The notes under the pieces: generated by a model
What the model was told of the DNA's origin: nothing
The model's input: only the letters and a program-made list of their open reading frames with translations
Database searches by the model: none
Shown: piece by piece, positions 8,365 through 17,586 of the stretch
Layout: each line of letters begins with the position of its first letter
How positions within the stretch are numbered: position 1 is the stretch's first letter
Origin: Martelella lutilitoris
GTDB lineage: Bacteria > Pseudomonadota > Alphaproteobacteria > Rhizobiales > Rhizobiaceae
Direction of reading: 5' to 3'
NCBI RefSeq assembly: GCF_016598595.1
Contig: NZ_CP066786.1
Span: forward strand, 3,495,501 to 3,559,500
DNA length: 64,000 nucleotides
Program-made: the position numbers and the translations under genes

Positions 8365-9179
8365 AACGTCTTCCCCTTTCCCTTCTGGTCGGAGGCGCGA
8401 TCACCGCGCTGTTCGTGGCGACGGCAATTCTCAGCCGCTTCTGGACGCCGGCCGATCCGGCGATGATCAACATACCGGCCCGGCTAAAACCGCCAGGTCC
8501 GGGCGGGTTTCTGGGCGCCGATCACTTCGGCCGCGACGAGGCCTCGATGATCATGGCAGGGGCCTGGACTTCGCTCAGCATCGCCTTTTCCGGCGTTTTC
8601 ATCGGCGGCTTTTTCGGCACTGCGCTCGGCACGGCGGCAGCAGCCATGCGCGGCCGTCTCGAGGCCGTGGTCATGCGCGTCAATGACGTGATCTTCGCCT
8701 TTCCGCCGGTGCTTTCCGCGCTTCTGCTTGCTGCCGTTCTCGGCGGCGGGCCGACAACGACGATCACCGCCATCGCCCTCTTCATGGTGCCGGTCTTCGC
8801 CCGGGTCACGCGCGGAGCCGCCCTGCAGATTGCCGCCCGCGACTATATCCTCGCCGCCCGCATGGCCGGGAAATCCGGCCTGCGCATCGCGCTCGAACAT
8901 GTGCTTCCGAACATTGCGGCGCAGATCATCGTGCAGTTCGCCATCCAGACGGGGCTTGCGATCCTGACGGAAGCGGGGCTTTCCTTCCTCGGCCTCGGCG
9001 TATCGCCGCCAACGCCCTCCTGGGGCCGGATGTTGGCGGAGGCGCAGACCTACCTTGCCACCGCGCCGCATATGGCGCTTGCCCCGGGCCTTGCCATCTC
9101 GCTTGCCGTTCTCGGCCTCAATCTCCTGGGCGACGGACTCGGCGAATTGGCCGACCCGCGCCGAAGGAGCAGCCGATGA
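8361..9179 (+). CDS. ABC transporter permease, DppC-like
   Basis: The 272-aa inner-membrane permease starts at the ATG overlapping the stop of the DppB-like gene. The frame is open further upstream, but that part is not conserved in character. The first transmembrane helix is at about 5-25. The conserved loop (ARMAGKSGLRIALEHVLPN) that contacts the ATPases and the C-terminal segment FLGLGVSPPTPSWGRML are typical of DppC/OppC. Its stop overlaps the following ATPase start (ATGA). Confidence 0.92.
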   Translation: MKRLPLSLLVGGAITALFVATAILSRFWTPADPAMINIPARLKPPGPGGFLGADHFGRDEASMIMAGAWTSLSIAFSGVFIGGFFGTALGTAAAAMRGRLEAVVMRVNDVIFAFPPVLSALLLAAVLGGGPTTTITAIALFMVPVFARVTRGAALQIAARDYILAARMAGKSGLRIALEHVLPNIAAQIIVQFAIQTGLAILTEAGLSFLGLGVSPPTPSWGRMLAEAQTYLATAPHMALAPGLAISLAVLGLNLLGDGLGELADPRRRSSR

Positions 9180-9979
9180 TGCTGGAGATCGAAAGGCTGA
9201 CGGTCGGCTTTCAGACGCGCGACGGTCTAAAGCAGGTGCTCCACGGCGTCGACCTTTCCCTTTCTCGGGGCGAGACGCTGGGCGTTGTCGGGGAGAGCGG
9301 CTCCGGCAAATCCATGCTGGCGCTGGCGACGATCGGGCTTCTGCCGCGCGGCGCTTCGACCTCCGGGGCAATCCGCCTTTTCGGCGATGACCTGCTTTCG
9401 CTCTCCGAACGGCAGATGAGCGCGGTCCGGGGCGAGAAGATCGGCATGATCTTCCAGGAGCCGATGACCGCGCTCAATCCGGCCATGACCGTCGGCAGCC
9501 AGATCGCCGAGGCCTTGCGTCTTCATCGCGAAATTTCCCGCAGCGATGCGCGAAGCGAAGCGCTGCGCCTGATGGAAATGGTGCGGATCGCCAGAGCCCG
9601 GGACAGATTAAAGTCCTACCCGCACGAGCTCTCCGGCGGCGAACGACAGCGCGTCGGCATCGCCATCGCGCTGGCGCTGAAGCCGGCGCTGCTGATCGCC
9701 GACGAGCCGACCACGGCGCTCGATGTGACGGTCCAGGCGGAAATCCTCGACATTCTCGATCAGCTGGTGCGCGAGCTCGGCATCGGCCTGTTGCTGATCT
9801 CCCATGATTTCGGCGTGATCGCCCGCATGGCGGACCGGGTCATGGTGATGCAGGGCGGGCGCGTGATGGAGACCGGGACGGCGGAAGGCGTTATTCGCCG
9901 GCCACAGCACGCCTATACGAGGAAGCTCCTGTCATCCCTGCCCCGTCGCGTGCGCGCCGGACTGGGAGACCTGTCATGA
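9176..9979 (+). CDS. ABC transporter ATP-binding protein, DppD-like
   Basis: The 267-aa cytoplasmic ATPase has Walker [10 protein letters not shown], the Q-loop [11 protein letters not shown], the signature [12 protein letters not shown], Walker [13 protein letters not shown] and the H-loop ISHDFG. These are the DppD/OppD subtype features. It lacks the longer C-terminal oligopeptide extension of about 60 residues with Fe-S cysteines found in many DppD proteins, so it is compact. It overlaps both neighbours by 4 bases. Confidence 0.92.
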   Translation: MMLEIERLTVGFQTRDGLKQVLHGVDLSLSRGETLGVVGESGSGKSMLALATIGLLPRGASTSGAIRLFGDDLLSLSERQMSAVRGEKIGMIFQEPMTALNPAMTVGSQIAEALRLHREISRSDARSEALRLMEMVRIARARDRLKSYPHELSGGERQRVGIAIALALKPALLIADEPTTALDVTVQAEILDILDQLVRELGIGLLLISHDFGVIARMADRVMVMQGGRVMETGTAEGVIRRPQHAYTRKLLSSLPRRVRAGLGDLS

Positions 9980-10758
9980 CCCCGCTTCTGCGCGCTGAAA
10001 ACCTATGCCGCCGCTATGGCGCCGACGGGACTGCAGCCCTTGACGATGTCTCGATCAGCCTTGAGGCCGGCGAAATCCTCGGCATCGTCGGGGAAAGCGG
10101 GTCCGGCAAGTCCACCCTTGCCCGCCTTGTCATGGCGCTCGACCGGCCGTCATCGGGCAAGGTGTTTTTCGGGGCCCATCAGATCACCGCGCTTTCCGCG
10201 CGAGAGCTTCGCCCCTTGCGCCGCGATTTCCAGATGGTGTTTCAGGACCCTTATGGTTCGCTCGATCCGCGCCACACGGTCGGCCGGATCATCGGCGAGC
10301 CGCTTGGCCTTGAGGAAAACGCCCCGCGCGGAGCAAAGCGGCGGCAGAGGATCGCCGCGCTTCTGGAAGAGGTGGGGCTGAGCGCGAGCGACATTGACCG
10401 CTACCCCCATCAGTTTTCCGGCGGGCAGCGCCAGCGCATCGCCATTGCCAGGGCGCTGATCACGCGGCCGAAGCTGCTGGTGGCCGACGAGCCGACCTCC
10501 GCGCTCGACGTCACGGTTCAGGCCCAGATCCTCAAATTGCTCTTGAGGATGCGGGCCGATCATGGCGTCTCGATCCTGCTGATCACCCACGATATCGGCG
10601 TCATCGACGAGATCTGCGACCGGGTGGCGGTGATGCATGCCGGGCGGGTCGTCGAAGCCGGTCCCTTGCGCAAGGTGCTGGACAATCCGCGCGAGGCCTA
10701 TACCCGCCGCCTGCTTTCCGCCGAGCCGACGCTTGCACAGCTCAAACACCGGACATGA
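9976..10758 (+). CDS. ABC transporter ATP-binding protein, DppF-like
   Basis: The 260-aa ATPase is the partner of the DppD-like subunit. Walker A is GESGSGKST, the Q-loop is MVFQDPYGSLDPR, the signature is FSGGQRQRIAIARAL and Walker B is LLVADEPTSALD. The QDPYGSLDPR motif is diagnostic of the DppF/OppF side. It ends the operon, with a hairpin terminator 5-30 bases after the stop. Confidence 0.92.
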   Translation: MTPLLRAENLCRRYGADGTAALDDVSISLEAGEILGIVGESGSGKSTLARLVMALDRPSSGKVFFGAHQITALSARELRPLRRDFQMVFQDPYGSLDPRHTVGRIIGEPLGLEENAPRGAKRRQRIAALLEEVGLSASDIDRYPHQFSGGQRQRIAIARALITRPKLLVADEPTSALDVTVQAQILKLLLRMRADHGVSILLITHDIGVIDEICDRVAVMHAGRVVEAGPLRKVLDNPREAYTRRLLSAEPTLAQLKHRT

Positions 10759-10762
10759 GAAA

Positions 10763-10788
10763 GCCCGGCCTGTTGGTCCAGACCGGGC
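10763..10788 (+). terminator. Hairpin after the peptide-type ABC operon
   Basis: GCCCGG (10763-10768) pairs with CCGGGC (10783-10788) across a 14-nt loop. It lies directly after the last ATPase gene and before the convergent SDR gene, so it may serve both. There is no long T-run, so termination efficiency is uncertain. Confidence 0.45.
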
Positions 10789-10827
10789 CTTGATCACGAC
10801 AGGAATGTCGCGGGAGAGAGCTTTTTG

Positions 10828-11592
10828 TCAGTCGGCGGTCATGCCGCCATCGACGGGCAGACGCACGCCGGTGACGAATTTCGCCTGATCGCTGGCGAGA
10901 TAGATCACGGCATCGGCGATCTCGTCGGGTTCGGCATAGCGCTGCAGCGGAATGCTGGCGGCAAACCCCTTCTTCGCCTCGCCGCCATGGCCTGGCGCAA
11001 ACCCTTCCTCCAGCGAACGCATCATCCGCGTTTCGACAGGCGAGGGATGGATCGAATTGACCCTGATGCCGTCGCGCGCGCCCTCGAGGGCAGCGGTGCG
11101 CATCAGTCCGACCAGCGCGTGTTTGGAGGTGATATAAGCGGATACATCCGGCGTACCGCCAAGGCCTGCCACCGACGACATGATCACCACATTGCCCTTC
11201 GTCTTCTTCAGCTCGGGCATGGCATATTTCAGGCCGAGGAAGATGCCGCGCACATTGACCGCCAGCACCTTGTCGAACATCTCGATCGGGTAATCGGTAA
11301 TCGGCTTGACCACGCCCTCAATGCCGGCATTGGCGATGAGGATATCGAGCTTGCCGAACTTTTCGACCGCGGCCGTGACATAGGCCTGCGTCTGCTCCGG
11401 ATCGGTGACGTCGGCCACCGCATAGGCCGCCTTGTCATGACCGAGTTCGGCGACCGCATCCTTCAGCGCATCCTCGTCGAGGTCGACCAGCAGCACCTTC
11501 GCGCCTTCGGCGGTCATGCGCTTGGCCGTGGCGATCCCGATCCCGCCGGAACCGCCCGTGATGATGGCCACCTTGTCCTTCAGTTGAGCCAT
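10828..11592 (-). CDS. Short-chain dehydrogenase/reductase
   Basis: The 254-aa SDR oxidoreductase has the Rossmann motif TGGSGGIG near the N-terminus, the NANAG-type motif (IANAGIEG), a catalytic Ser in SSVAG and the Y-x3-K pair in SAYITSKHA. The C-terminus (VTGVRLPVDGGMTAD) is typical of classical SDRs. The ATG at 11592 is chosen because GGGAGG lies 8 bases upstream and the MAQLKDKVAI start fits the family. Substrate unknown; it stands alone on the minus strand. Confidence 0.88.
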   Translation of the reverse strand: MAQLKDKVAIITGGSGGIGIATAKRMTAEGAKVLLVDLDEDALKDAVAELGHDKAAYAVADVTDPEQTQAYVTAAVEKFGKLDILIANAGIEGVVKPITDYPIEMFDKVLAVNVRGIFLGLKYAMPELKKTKGNVVIMSSVAGLGGTPDVSAYITSKHALVGLMRTAALEGARDGIRVNSIHPSPVETRMMRSLEEGFAPGHGGEAKKGFAASIPLQRYAEPDEIADAVIYLASDQAKFVTGVRLPVDGGMTAD

Positions 11593-11711
11593 TTCAGCCT
11601 CCCATGATTGTCCCATCTAAATGTGGGAAGTAAATGGTTCGCAGACAAGAACAATGACGGATTTGTAATGCTGAAACCGTTGGCTTCCAGACCGTTGACG
11701 AGCCCGAACGA

Positions 11712-12611
11712 TCAGGCCTTCGGGGCGAACGCAGCTTCCAGGCTTTCGACAAAGCGCCGCACTCGGGCCGCCGGTTTTCGTCCGGCCAGATAGAGCGCAT
11801 GAACCGGGCGTTTCGGCGTCTCGTAGTCTTCAAACAGCCGAACCAGCCGGCCCGCCTTCAGTTCCTCTCGGAGAATCGCTTCCGCCCCGAAGGCGATGGC
11901 CCGTCCTTCAAGCGCGGCGTGCATCAGCACGCGCCAGTCATTGCTGAAAAGGCGACCATCGACGCGCGTCTCATGGCTCCGGCCGTCCCGCGCGAATGTC
12001 CAGTGGCAGAGCGTATTCCCCGCCCGTTGCCCGAAGATCAGACACTGATGTTCGCTGAGTTTTTCCGGCGTTTCAGGGTACCCGTGACGCGCCAGATAAG
12101 CCGGCGCCGCGCAGGCGATCAGATGATAAAAACCGAGCGGCACGCTACTGAGCCCCGCATTGGCGGGCGCACCGATGCGGATCGTCACATCGTAGCCTTC
12201 CTCGACCGGGTCCACAAAACGATCATCCAGCGTCAGTTCCACCTGAACGTCGGGATAGCGGTCCAGAAACGCGCTGACTACAGGCGGCAACGCCAACCCG
12301 CCAAACGTTCTCGGCGCATTGACCCGCAACAAGCCACTGGGATGGCGATGCATGTCGGTGGCCAGATTTTCCGCTGCCTCCGTCTCCGCCAGAATGACCT
12401 TGCACCGTTCATAGAAGGCTCGCCCGGTATCCGTCAGGTCCTGTCTTCGTGTCGTGCGATGAATGAGGGTGGCGCCCACACGATCTTCCAGAAAACGGAT
12501 ATGCTTGGAGACCATTTGCGGCGAGATGCCCATAGCATCGGCAGCGGCTGCAAACGAGCCAAGATCCGCCGCTTTGACATAGACGGCCATGCTGGTGATC
12601 CGATCCAACAT
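11712..12611 (-). CDS. LysR-family transcriptional regulator
   Basis: The 299-aa regulator has an N-terminal HTH (residues 1-60, with FAAAADAMGISPQMVSKHIRF) and an effector domain of the AaeR/DhcR-like type (DVQVELTLDDRFVDPVEEGYDV). It is divergent from the NAD(P)-binding reductase gene at 12710, with about 100 bp between them. This is the classical LysR arrangement, so that gene is its most likely target. Confidence 0.9.
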   Translation of the reverse strand: MLDRITSMAVYVKAADLGSFAAAADAMGISPQMVSKHIRFLEDRVGATLIHRTTRRQDLTDTGRAFYERCKVILAETEAAENLATDMHRHPSGLLRVNAPRTFGGLALPPVVSAFLDRYPDVQVELTLDDRFVDPVEEGYDVTIRIGAPANAGLSSVPLGFYHLIACAAPAYLARHGYPETPEKLSEHQCLIFGQRAGNTLCHWTFARDGRSHETRVDGRLFSNDWRVLMHAALEGRAIAFGAEAILREELKAGRLVRLFEDYETPKRPVHALYLAGRKPAARVRRFVESLEAAFAPKA

Positions 12612-12709
12612 TATCCCCTCTCAGTTGTTTCTGAACAACAGTAAAAGCGATTTAAGAACAAATGGTAGCGTATTACACGGAGGTATCACCAACTCAATTG
12701 GAGAAAACC

Positions 12710-13336
12710 ATGAAGATCGGAATTATCGGCGCGGGCTATGTCGGGCGCACGATCGCCGCCAAGGCCGTGGAAACCGGACATACCGTCATGATCAGCAATT
12801 CGAGGGGGCCGCAGACCCTGTTCAGCCTGCAGGGCGCAATCGGATGTGAGACCGGCACGGTCGATGAGACCGCCGCATTCGGAGACGCCGTCGTCATCGC
12901 CATTCCGCTTTCAGCGATCGATACCCTGCCCGCCGAAAGGCTCGCCGGCAAGATCGTGATCGACGCCGTGAACTACTATTTCGAGCGTGACGGCCATATC
13001 GACGCACTCGACAAAGGCGAGACAACGACAAGTGAGCTTCTGGCAGCCAGGCTTCCCGGCGCGCGCGTCGTCAAGGCCTTCAACGCCATACGCATGATCG
13101 ATGTTGAACCCGCCTCACGCCCCGAAGGCGCGCCGGATCGCCTCGCCTTGCCGCTTGCAGGTGATGACGAAGCGGCAAAAGCCGAAGTGGCAGCGCTCTA
13201 CAACGCATTCGGATTTGACCCGCTCGACGCCGGAACGCTTTCGGAAAGCTGGCGTTTCGAGCGCGACCGTCCGGCCTATTGTAATCTGAAGCCAAGGGAA
13301 GAACTGGCGCGCACCCTGGCGGAAACCGTTCGCTGA
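12710..13336 (+). CDS. NAD(P)-binding reductase, F420-dependent oxidoreductase-like domain
   Basis: The 208-aa protein has an N-terminal Rossmann fold (MKIGIIGAGYVGRTIAAKA). It resembles the NADP oxidoreductase / coenzyme F420-dependent family, which in proteobacteria use NADP. Motifs such as VVKAFNAIRM and the substrate loop are in the expected order. The start at 12710 follows a GGAG ribosome binding site about 7 bases upstream. The divergent LysR probably regulates it. The reaction is not known. Confidence 0.8.
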   Translation: MKIGIIGAGYVGRTIAAKAVETGHTVMISNSRGPQTLFSLQGAIGCETGTVDETAAFGDAVVIAIPLSAIDTLPAERLAGKIVIDAVNYYFERDGHIDALDKGETTTSELLAARLPGARVVKAFNAIRMIDVEPASRPEGAPDRLALPLAGDDEAAKAEVAALYNAFGFDPLDAGTLSESWRFERDRPAYCNLKPREELARTLAETVR

Positions 13337-13354
13337 ACGTTTAAGTAAACGCGC

Positions 13355-13395
13355 GCCCGAACGCCATCAGAACTAAGGTACGATGGCGTTCGGGC
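13355..13395. terminator. Bidirectional terminator between the reductase and lysS
   Basis: GCCCGAACGCCATC (13355-13368) and GATGGCGTTCGGGC (13382-13395) form a perfect 14-bp stem with a 13-nt loop. It lies between convergent genes, so it can end both transcripts. Confidence 0.7.
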
Positions 13396-13406
13396 CAATC
13401 TCAGCC

Positions 13407-14894
13407 TCAGTCCTTGTGGCGGCGGGCCGGGAAGAGGATGACGTCGCGGATCGAGGGACCGTCGGTCAGAAGCATGATCAGACGGTCGATGCCGATGCCA
13501 AGTCCGCCCGCCGGCGGCATGCCGTGGTCCATGGCGTTGAGGAAATCGTCGTCCAGCCTTTTTTCCATCTCGCCACGGGCATGGGCCTGCTCAAGCTGCT
13601 CGACCATGCGGCGGCGCTGCTCGACCGGATCATTGAGCTCGGAGAACGCATTGCCGAGTTCCCAGCCGTTCACATAAGTCTCGAAGCGTTCCACCAGACG
13701 CGGCTCGCCCGGCACTTCCTTGGCAAAGGGCGAGATGTCCTTCGGGAAGTGGGTGACGTGGCAGGGCTGGATCAGCGATTCTTCCAGTTTCTCCTCGAAG
13801 ATGAAGGCCAGGCACTCGCCCCAGGTCCAGTCGCCCTCGACCTCGAAGCCGGCCGCTTCAGCGGCCTCACGGGCTTCCTCGTCGGTCGCGATCGACAGGA
13901 AGTCGATGCCGGTCGCTTCCTTCACCGCATCCGGCATCGGCACCCGCTTGAACGGACCGGTGAAGTCCAGCTCGATCTCGCCGAACTTGACCTTGGCGCT
14001 GTCATGGAGCGTCATGGCGAGCGTCTCGAACATGCGCTCGACAATGCCCATCATGTCCTCGTAATCGGCATAGGCCCAGTAACACTCCATCATGGTGAAC
14101 TCGGGATTGTGCCGGGTGGAGACGCCCTCGTTGCGGAAGTTGCGGTTGACCTCGAACACCTTGTCGGTGAGCCCCGAGACCAGAATACGCTTCAGGTAGA
14201 GCTCCGGCGCGATGCGGAGATACATGTCCATGTCGAGCGCGTTGTGGTGCGTCTTGAACGGATCGGCCGACGCGCCGCCATAGATCGACTGCAGCATCGG
14301 CGTCTCAACTTCCATGAACCCCTCGCCTTCGAGGAAACGGCGGACGCCCGAGAGGATCTTCGAGCGCTGGATGAAACGCAGCTTCGAATCCTCATTGCTC
14401 ATGATGTCGAGATAGCGCTGGCGGTAACGCGTCTCGATATCGGCGAGCCCGTGATATTTCTCCGGCATCGGCTTCAATGCCTTGGTGAGCATGGTGATCT
14501 CATGCGCATTGATGGTCAGCTCGCCGCGCTTGGTGCGGCGGACGACGCCGGTGACGCCGACAATATCGGCGAGATCGACCAGCGACCACATTTCCCGCAC
14601 CTCTTCCGGCGTTGTGTCCTTATGGGAAAAGATCTGGATCTTGCCCGAGGCATCGCGCAGGTCAACGAACATGCCGGAATTGCGCATGGAATAGACGCGG
14701 CCGGCAACGGTGACGACATCCTCCGTCATCGTGTCGTCGGGAAGGTCGGCGTATTTTTCCGCCAATTCCGCATTGGTGATCGTGCGGTGGAAATGGGCCG
14801 GATAGACGTCGCCGATCTTCTCGCGCAGGATTTCGAGCTTCTGCGCGCGCACTTCCGTGGCGTCAGAGGAGAGTTCTTCGGATTTCTTGTTCAT
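13407..14894 (-). CDS. lysS: Lysyl-tRNA synthetase, class II
   Basis: The 495-aa enzyme charges tRNA-Lys. The N-terminal OB-fold anticodon domain spans about 55-150 (VVTVAGRVYSMRNSGMFVDL). Class II motif 2 is in RNFRNEGVSTRHNPEFTMME and motif 3 in GGLGIGIDRLIMLLT near the C-terminus. Many alphaproteobacteria carry class I LysRS instead, so the class II form is of some interest. The ATG at 14894 is chosen over the one 36 bases upstream, which would overlap gltX; the gap to the gltX stop is then 1 base. Confidence 0.95.
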   Translation of the reverse strand: MNKKSEELSSDATEVRAQKLEILREKIGDVYPAHFHRTITNAELAEKYADLPDDTMTEDVVTVAGRVYSMRNSGMFVDLRDASGKIQIFSHKDTTPEEVREMWSLVDLADIVGVTGVVRRTKRGELTINAHEITMLTKALKPMPEKYHGLADIETRYRQRYLDIMSNEDSKLRFIQRSKILSGVRRFLEGEGFMEVETPMLQSIYGGASADPFKTHHNALDMDMYLRIAPELYLKRILVSGLTDKVFEVNRNFRNEGVSTRHNPEFTMMECYWAYADYEDMMGIVERMFETLAMTLHDSAKVKFGEIELDFTGPFKRVPMPDAVKEATGIDFLSIATDEEAREAAEAAGFEVEGDWTWGECLAFIFEEKLEESLIQPCHVTHFPKDISPFAKEVPGEPRLVERFETYVNGWELGNAFSELNDPVEQRRRMVEQLEQAHARGEMEKRLDDDFLNAMDHGMPPAGGLGIGIDRLIMLLTDGPSIRDVILFPARRHKD

Positions 14895-14895
14895 C

Positions 14896-16362
14896 TTACT
14901 TCTTTGCCTCTTCTGCGACCATGCCTGCAACGACGGCCTCGGCGTTCTTCAGGCGCTGGCGCACCACGGCGCGGCCGAGGATTGCCATACTGTCAAACAG
15001 CGGCAGCGAACGCGAGGAACCGGACATGGCAACGAACAACGGCGCGACGACAGTGCGCAGCTTCTTGTCCATGTCATCCGCAAGCTGGCGCAGCGCCTCT
15101 TCCACGGTCGTCGCGTTCCATTCGGTAAGCTTTTCCAGTACGGGCTGGACGGCCTTGAGGATTTCCAGAATTTCTTCCGGATTGGTCTTCTTGATCTTCG
15201 AAAACGCTTCCGGCGCCGGCACCATGTCCGACTGCAGCAGGAAGCCCATCAGCGCCGGGAGTTCGCCAAGCTTGGTGATCCGGCTCTGGGAGAGTTTCAG
15301 CCCGTCCTTCAGCCTTGCGTTCTCCGAAGCCCAAGCGGCGACGCGGAGGATAAAATCCTCTTCCGACAGCGTTTCGCGCAGGAACCGGCCATTCAGCCAT
15401 TCAAGCTTCTGCGTGTCGAAGACGGCGCCGGACTTGTTGAGGTTATCCTGATCGAACTTCTCGATCAGCTCATCCATCGACATCAGTTCCTCGCCCTCGG
15501 CGATCTGGATGAAGAACAGGCCGAGGAAGTTCATCAGCGCTTCCGGCAGATAGCCGAGCGCCGAGTAATAGGAGATCGAGGTCGGATTCTTGCGCTTCGA
15601 CAGTTTCGACTTGTCGGGATTGCGCATCAGCGGCAGATGGAAGAATTTCGGCGGTTCCAGGCCGAGATAGGTATAGAGCAGGATGTGCTTCGGCACCGAG
15701 GCCAGCCATTCCTCGCCGCGCGCCACATGGGTGATTTTCATCAGGTGGTCGTCAACGACATTCGCCATGTGATAGGTCGGCATGCCGTCGGCCTTCAGCA
15801 GAACCTGCATGTCAACCGCATCCCACGGGATCTCGACATCGCCGTAGACGCCGTCGGTGAACTTGCACGCGCCCTCTTCCGGGATCTTCATGCGTACGAC
15901 ATTGGGCTCGCCCGCCTCGATGCGGGCTTTCACCTCTTCGGCCTTCAGATGCATGCAGAGCCCGTCATATTTCGGGGCGCGGCCCTCGGCGCGCTGGCCG
16001 GCGCGCATGCGCTCCAGCCGTTCGGGCGTGCAGAAGCAGTGGAAGGCATGGCCTTCTTCCACCAGCCTGTCGACGAAGGGTTTGTAGATGTCCTTGCGGT
16101 CGGACTGACGATAGGGACCATAGTCGCCGCCGACATCGGGGCCCTCATCCCATTCAAGCCCGCACCATTTCAGCGCGTCGAGCACGTTCTTCTCATATTC
16201 GGGCGTCGAGCGCGAAGCGTCCGTGTCCTCGATACGCAAAATGAAGGTGCCGCCCATCTTCTTGGCGTAGAGATAGTTGAAAAGCGCCGTATAGGCTGTG
16301 CCGACATGCGGCTCGCCGGTGGGAGAAGGCGCTATGCGCAGGCGGGGGCCGGTTGTGCTCAT
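14896..16362 (-). CDS. gltX: Glutamyl-tRNA synthetase
   Basis: The 488-aa class I synthetase has the HIGH-type signature in PSPTGEPHVGTAY at the N-terminus and the KMSKS-type signature as KLSKRKNPTS. A C-terminal anticodon-binding helical domain follows. Length is normal. It is upstream of and tightly joined to lysS on the minus strand, so both probably share one transcript. It may charge tRNA-Gln as well in organisms with GatCAB; this is family knowledge and not visible here. Confidence 0.95.
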   Translation of the reverse strand: MSTTGPRLRIAPSPTGEPHVGTAYTALFNYLYAKKMGGTFILRIEDTDASRSTPEYEKNVLDALKWCGLEWDEGPDVGGDYGPYRQSDRKDIYKPFVDRLVEEGHAFHCFCTPERLERMRAGQRAEGRAPKYDGLCMHLKAEEVKARIEAGEPNVVRMKIPEEGACKFTDGVYGDVEIPWDAVDMQVLLKADGMPTYHMANVVDDHLMKITHVARGEEWLASVPKHILLYTYLGLEPPKFFHLPLMRNPDKSKLSKRKNPTSISYYSALGYLPEALMNFLGLFFIQIAEGEELMSMDELIEKFDQDNLNKSGAVFDTQKLEWLNGRFLRETLSEEDFILRVAAWASENARLKDGLKLSQSRITKLGELPALMGFLLQSDMVPAPEAFSKIKKTNPEEILEILKAVQPVLEKLTEWNATTVEEALRQLADDMDKKLRTVVAPLFVAMSGSSRSLPLFDSMAILGRAVVRQRLKNAEAVVAGMVAEEAKK

Positions 16363-16533
16363 CGTGTTCGTCCATGCTGCCGGCCGGATCGGGTGACGGT
16401 CATATCCGGCCGAAAGAGTTCTTCCAGTGCTGAAATTCGCTGAAGCCGCAAGGCATCCATGGCCCGTCAGTCAAGGCGGCTCTGTCTGGCCTGCCTTAGG
16501 CCATATTCAACCCTTTCCGTCAAGCCGTCAGGC

Positions 16534-17319
16534 TCAATGGCCGGCCGACCCGCCTTCCGTGGCGGGCTTTTCGCCGCCAGCGGCGCGGTCAAGCCTGCGT
16601 TTGCGCCGCGCCAGCATGTTGAGAAACTCCACAAGGCCCGAAAACGCCATCGCGGCATAGACATATCCCTTGGGCACGTGGAAACCGAGCCCGTCTGCGA
16701 TCAGCGTCATCCCGATCATCAGCAGGAAGGCAAGCGCCAGCATGACGATGGTGGGGTTGGCCTCGATGAAGCGGGCAAGCGGACCGGAGGCGACCAGCAT
16801 CAGCGTGACGGCGACGACGACGGCAATCACCATGATCTGCAGATGATCGGTCATGCCGACGGCGGTAATGATGCTGTCTATCGAGAACACCAGATCAAGC
16901 AGCAGAATCTGGAAAATCGCCGCCGAAAAGCCGGCCTTGACCGCACCCCCGACAATGTCGCCGGGCCCGTCCTCGGGGTCGACGCTGTGGTGGATTTCCT
17001 TCGTCGCCTTCCAGACCAGAAACAGGCCGCCGGCGATCAGGATGATATCCTTCCAGGAGAAATCATGGCCAAAGGCCGAAAACACCGGTTCAGTCAGTTG
17101 CACGATAAAGGCGACGGTCGCCAGCAGCAACAGCCGGAACACCAGCGCCAGACCGAGACCGATCCGCCGCGCGGCCTGCCGCCTGTTTGCCGGCAACTTG
17201 TTGGTGAGGATGGATATGAAGACGAGGTTGTCGATGCCGAGCACGACTTCCATGATGATCAGCGTTACAAGCGCTGCCCAGGCTTCGGGCTGGACGGCGA
17301 GGGCCAATAGATCGGTCAC
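16534..17319 (-). CDS. TerC-family integral membrane protein
   Basis: The 261-aa protein has seven or so hydrophobic segments and the TerC hallmark [18 protein letters not shown] in the first, with a second Asp-bearing segment ([17 protein letters not shown]). The family includes YgdQ/YkoY-type proteins linked to metal (manganese) homeostasis and tellurite resistance. The conserved acidic residues in the membrane fit cation transport. It is monocistronic; no neighbour suggests a more specific role. Confidence 0.88.
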   Translation of the reverse strand: MTDLLALAVQPEAWAALVTLIIMEVVLGIDNLVFISILTNKLPANRRQAARRIGLGLALVFRLLLLATVAFIVQLTEPVFSAFGHDFSWKDIILIAGGLFLVWKATKEIHHSVDPEDGPGDIVGGAVKAGFSAAIFQILLLDLVFSIDSIITAVGMTDHLQIMVIAVVVAVTLMLVASGPLARFIEANPTIVMLALAFLLMIGMTLIADGLGFHVPKGYVYAAMAFSGLVEFLNMLARRKRRLDRAAGGEKPATEGGSAGH

Positions 17320-17510
17320 TCAATTCTCCTCATCTGCCCCGCACGGGCGTTCGCTGCAGGTATGGCGCTGTTCAATACATCGGTTCGCCGCGGCAATCCA
17401 TATCCGCGCGCTCACGCTTTTCTGTCATCAACGCCGATGTCCCGATCCGGGTTCCTGGCGTCTCTCGGCTTGACAGGCCGGCGGGGGAGGCGCATTAGCA
17501 TCGCCATAAA

Positions 17511-17528
17511 TCGAACTCGCCAGTTCGA
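17511..17528. promoter_or_regulatory. Perfect palindrome upstream of the EmrAB-like operon
   Basis: TCGAACT-CGCC-AGTTCGA (7-bp arms, 4-bp centre) lies 58 bp before the emrA-like start. A TTGACA -35-like box at 17470-17475 with CATTAG 17 bp further puts the palindrome at the likely transcription start. This is where a repressor of TetR type would act. A related sequence lies upstream of the TetR gene (21175-21191). Confidence 0.45.
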
Positions 17529-17586
17529 ATTGTCAATTGCCAAAGCTGGACACCCTCCCATGTTCAGCCGAGAAAGGCCTTTCAGC

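Noticed and set aside
13383..15128. 581-codon ORF opposite lysS and gltX
   Set aside because: Antisense to two synthetases whose motifs are complete.
14857..16443. 528-codon ORF opposite gltX
   Set aside because: Antisense shadow of gltX with His/Arg-rich composition.
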